Positions 5,711 to 6,391 of a stretch of 6,391 nucleotides of DNA are shown piece by piece. The position numbers and the translations under genes are program-made. Source of the stretch: Paracoccaceae bacterium (GTDB lineage Bacteria; Pseudomonadota; Alphaproteobacteria; Rhodobacterales; Rhodobacteraceae); contig SKMI01000295.1 of NCBI GenBank assembly GCA_007121115.1, positions 1 through 6,391 on the forward strand. The letters are read 5' to 3'. A model generated the notes under the pieces. That model saw nothing but the letters and a program-made list of their open reading frames with translations. It was not told the DNA's origin and did not search any database. The first letter of the stretch is position 1; every line of letters begins with the position of its first letter.

Positions 5711-6109
5711 TCAGCCGTCGGTGCGCTCCGGCTGCGCTTCGGCGTCTTCGCGCCGGCGGCGGTTTTCGTCCATGAAGGCGTCGAACTCGGCCTTGTCCTT
5801 GGCGCTGCGCAGGCGCTCGAGGAACGATTCGAACGCGGCCTGCTCATCCTCGAGCCGTTTCAGCGTATCGGCCTTGTAGGCATCGAACGCCATGTTCCCG
5901 GAACTGCGCCCCTTATGGACGGGCTTGCTGCGGCAGGATCGTTTGAACATCTGTTTCCCCCAGATCATGTAGGCCAGAAGCGCCAGCCCGATGGGCCAGA
6001 AGACGATGAAGCCCAGTACCATGACGGCGATCCAGGCGCCCTTGCCATGGCCATCGAGCCAGGTTTCGATTTCGCGCGGCCAATGCGCGACGGGTGTTGC
6101 GGTGCTCAT
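5711..6109 (-). CDS. DUF2852 domain-containing small membrane protein
   Basis: A 132-residue protein of the DUF2852 family, widespread in Alphaproteobacteria and without an assigned function. A short polar N-terminus (1-22) precedes one long hydrophobic stretch (about 25-50, A-W-I-A-V-M-V-L-G-F then I-G-L-A-L-L-A-Y-M-I-W), long enough for one membrane span or a tight hairpin. A basic stretch follows (K-Q-M-F-K-R-S-C-R-S-K, 52-62), which by the positive-inside rule would place the C-terminus in the cytoplasm. The rest is a highly charged helix (about 74-125) with the family pattern F-D-x-Y-K, L-K-R-L-E-D-E-Q, F-L-E-R-L-R-S-A-K-D-K-x-E-F-D-x-F-M; a coiled coil is likely. The start is well set: AGGGA (6116-6120, this strand) lies six bases before ATG. 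It ends facing the DUF2125 gene and is transcribed alone. Confidence 0.9.
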   Translation of the reverse strand: MSTATPVAHWPREIETWLDGHGKGAWIAVMVLGFIVFWPIGLALLAYMIWGKQMFKRSCRSKPVHKGRSSGNMAFDAYKADTLKRLEDEQAAFESFLERLRSAKDKAEFDAFMDENRRRREDAEAQPERTDG

Positions 6110-6264
6110 GATGCTTCCCTCAAGTGTTAATGTTATTCACATTCACATAAATGGGGCGCGCTGTCCAGCCTGCAAGAGGGCGAAGGCGGTTTTTTTGCCC
6201 CGACCCATTGCTCCTTCGTGAAGCAGGGCGCACTGGTGGACCTGGCGGCGCAGAAGGTTCCGGC
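6110..6264. promoter_or_regulatory. AT-rich divergent promoter region
   Basis: This 155-nt gap separates the divergent DUF2852 gene and the gene leaving at the right edge. Bases 6122-6153 are the most AT-rich stretch of the window and most probably contain the promoter(s). Candidate -10 elements include TAACAT on the minus strand (6128-6133) and CATAAA on the plus strand (6146-6151), neither with a good -35 partner. A seven-T run at 6190-6196 has no preceding stem and is not called a terminator. Confidence 0.45.
6125..6147. promoter_or_regulatory. Possible operator: TGTTAATG-N7-CATTCACA imperfect inverted repeat
   Basis: The arms 6125-6132 and 6140-6147 match as an inverted repeat at seven of eight positions. 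The same stretch can be read as tandem direct repeats: TGTTA twice (6125-6129, 6131-6135) and ATTCAC twice (6135-6140, 6141-6146). It is 16 nt upstream of the DUF2852 start codon and abuts its SD, a position that would suit a repressor or an overlapping promoter. It does not fit the consensus spacing of CRP/FNR sites (TGTGA-N6-TCACA, TTGAT-N4-ATCAA). No regulator is assigned. Confidence 0.3.
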
Positions 6265-6391
6265 ATGCTTGATGACCTCTCGGAAAAGCTGATCACTCAT
6301 TACGTGCGTGGCGCGTGGCGCGCGCCGCTGGCGGTGGCGGGGCGGCCGGTGCGGCTGGCCTGCGGACGGGTGCCAGGGCAGATCGTGCCTA
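6265..6391 (+). CDS. N-terminus of a gene cut by the right edge, possibly an aldehyde dehydrogenase
   Basis: Forty-two codons are visible from ATG 6265, with AGAAGG (6252-6257) seven bases upstream, a good SD; there is no stop before the edge. The peptide begins M-L-D-D-L-S-E-K-L and continues with H-Y-V-R-G-A-W-R-A-P-L, which resembles the amino-terminal 'hYigGeWr.p' strand that opens many aldehyde dehydrogenase family proteins, followed by V-A-G-R-P-V-R-L and C-G-R-V-P-G-Q-I-V-P. No catalytic residue is in view, so the family call rests on one short motif and is tentative. The coding call rests on the SD, the high-GC codon pattern and the divergent promoter-like region upstream. In-frame TTG at 6208 is an alternative start but has no SD. 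Confidence 0.5.
   Translation, partial: MLDDLSEKLITHYVRGAWRAPLAVAGRPVRLACGRVPGQIVP

Noticed and set aside
6178..6200. T-run (6190-6196) as an intrinsic terminator
   Set aside because: No G/C stem directly precedes the run on the plus strand and no gene ends just upstream; it lies between divergent start codons.
1..6391. Defence system, toxin-antitoxin pair, CRISPR array, mobile element or biosynthetic cluster
   Set aside because: All frames with domain content are assigned to housekeeping or lineage-typical families. No transposase, terminal inverted repeats, regularly spaced repeats or small paired genes were found on either strand.

Overview
The window looks like ordinary, very GC-rich chromosome from an alphaproteobacterium, most likely of the Rhodobacterales (Paracoccus/Rhodobacter relatives). 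The evidence is the strong G/C bias at third codon positions, the long antisense shadow frames that go with it, the DUF2125 and DUF2852 families typical of that group, and an OlsB-type aminolipid acyltransferase. No rRNA, tRNA, CRISPR array, transposase, phage gene or attachment site could be recognised. I do not see a convincing new multi-gene system here, and the findings are scored accordingly.

Layout, left to right. (1) The C-terminal end of a renalase-like FAD/NAD(P) oxidoreductase (+), cut by the window edge. It converges, across a 125-nt hairpin-containing gap, on (2) a complete Uup-type ABC-F ATPase (-). Upstream of that ATPase on the same strand, 59 nt away, is (3) an OlsB-family N-acyl amino acid synthase (-); the two probably form an olsB->uup transcription unit. 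A 109-nt divergent promoter region separates olsB from (4) msrB, methionine-R-sulfoxide reductase (+). msrB converges on (5) a ChaC-like glutathione-specific gamma-glutamylcyclotransferase (-). A 115-nt divergent region then leads to (6) a membrane-anchored DUF2125 protein (+). This converges, across a 239-nt gap rich in inverted repeats, on (7) a small membrane DUF2852 protein (-). Finally, an AT-rich 155-nt divergent region leads to (8) the first 42 codons of a gene running off the right edge, possibly an aldehyde dehydrogenase.

How the genes fit together. Strands alternate, so most genes are probably single transcription units, with olsB-uup the only plausible operon. Some loose themes are visible: redox and thiol homeostasis (MsrB repairs oxidised methionine, ChaC degrades glutathione) and the envelope (OlsB aminolipid, DUF2125 and DUF2852 membrane proteins). 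These are neighbourhood observations, not evidence of a pathway. The most useful points to follow are the OlsB homologue without an adjacent olsA (which amino acid does it acylate?), the missing classical resolving cysteine in MsrB, the AT-rich inverted repeat upstream of the DUF2852 gene, and the hairpin-rich spacer at 5472-5710, which may be a dispersed intergenic repeat.
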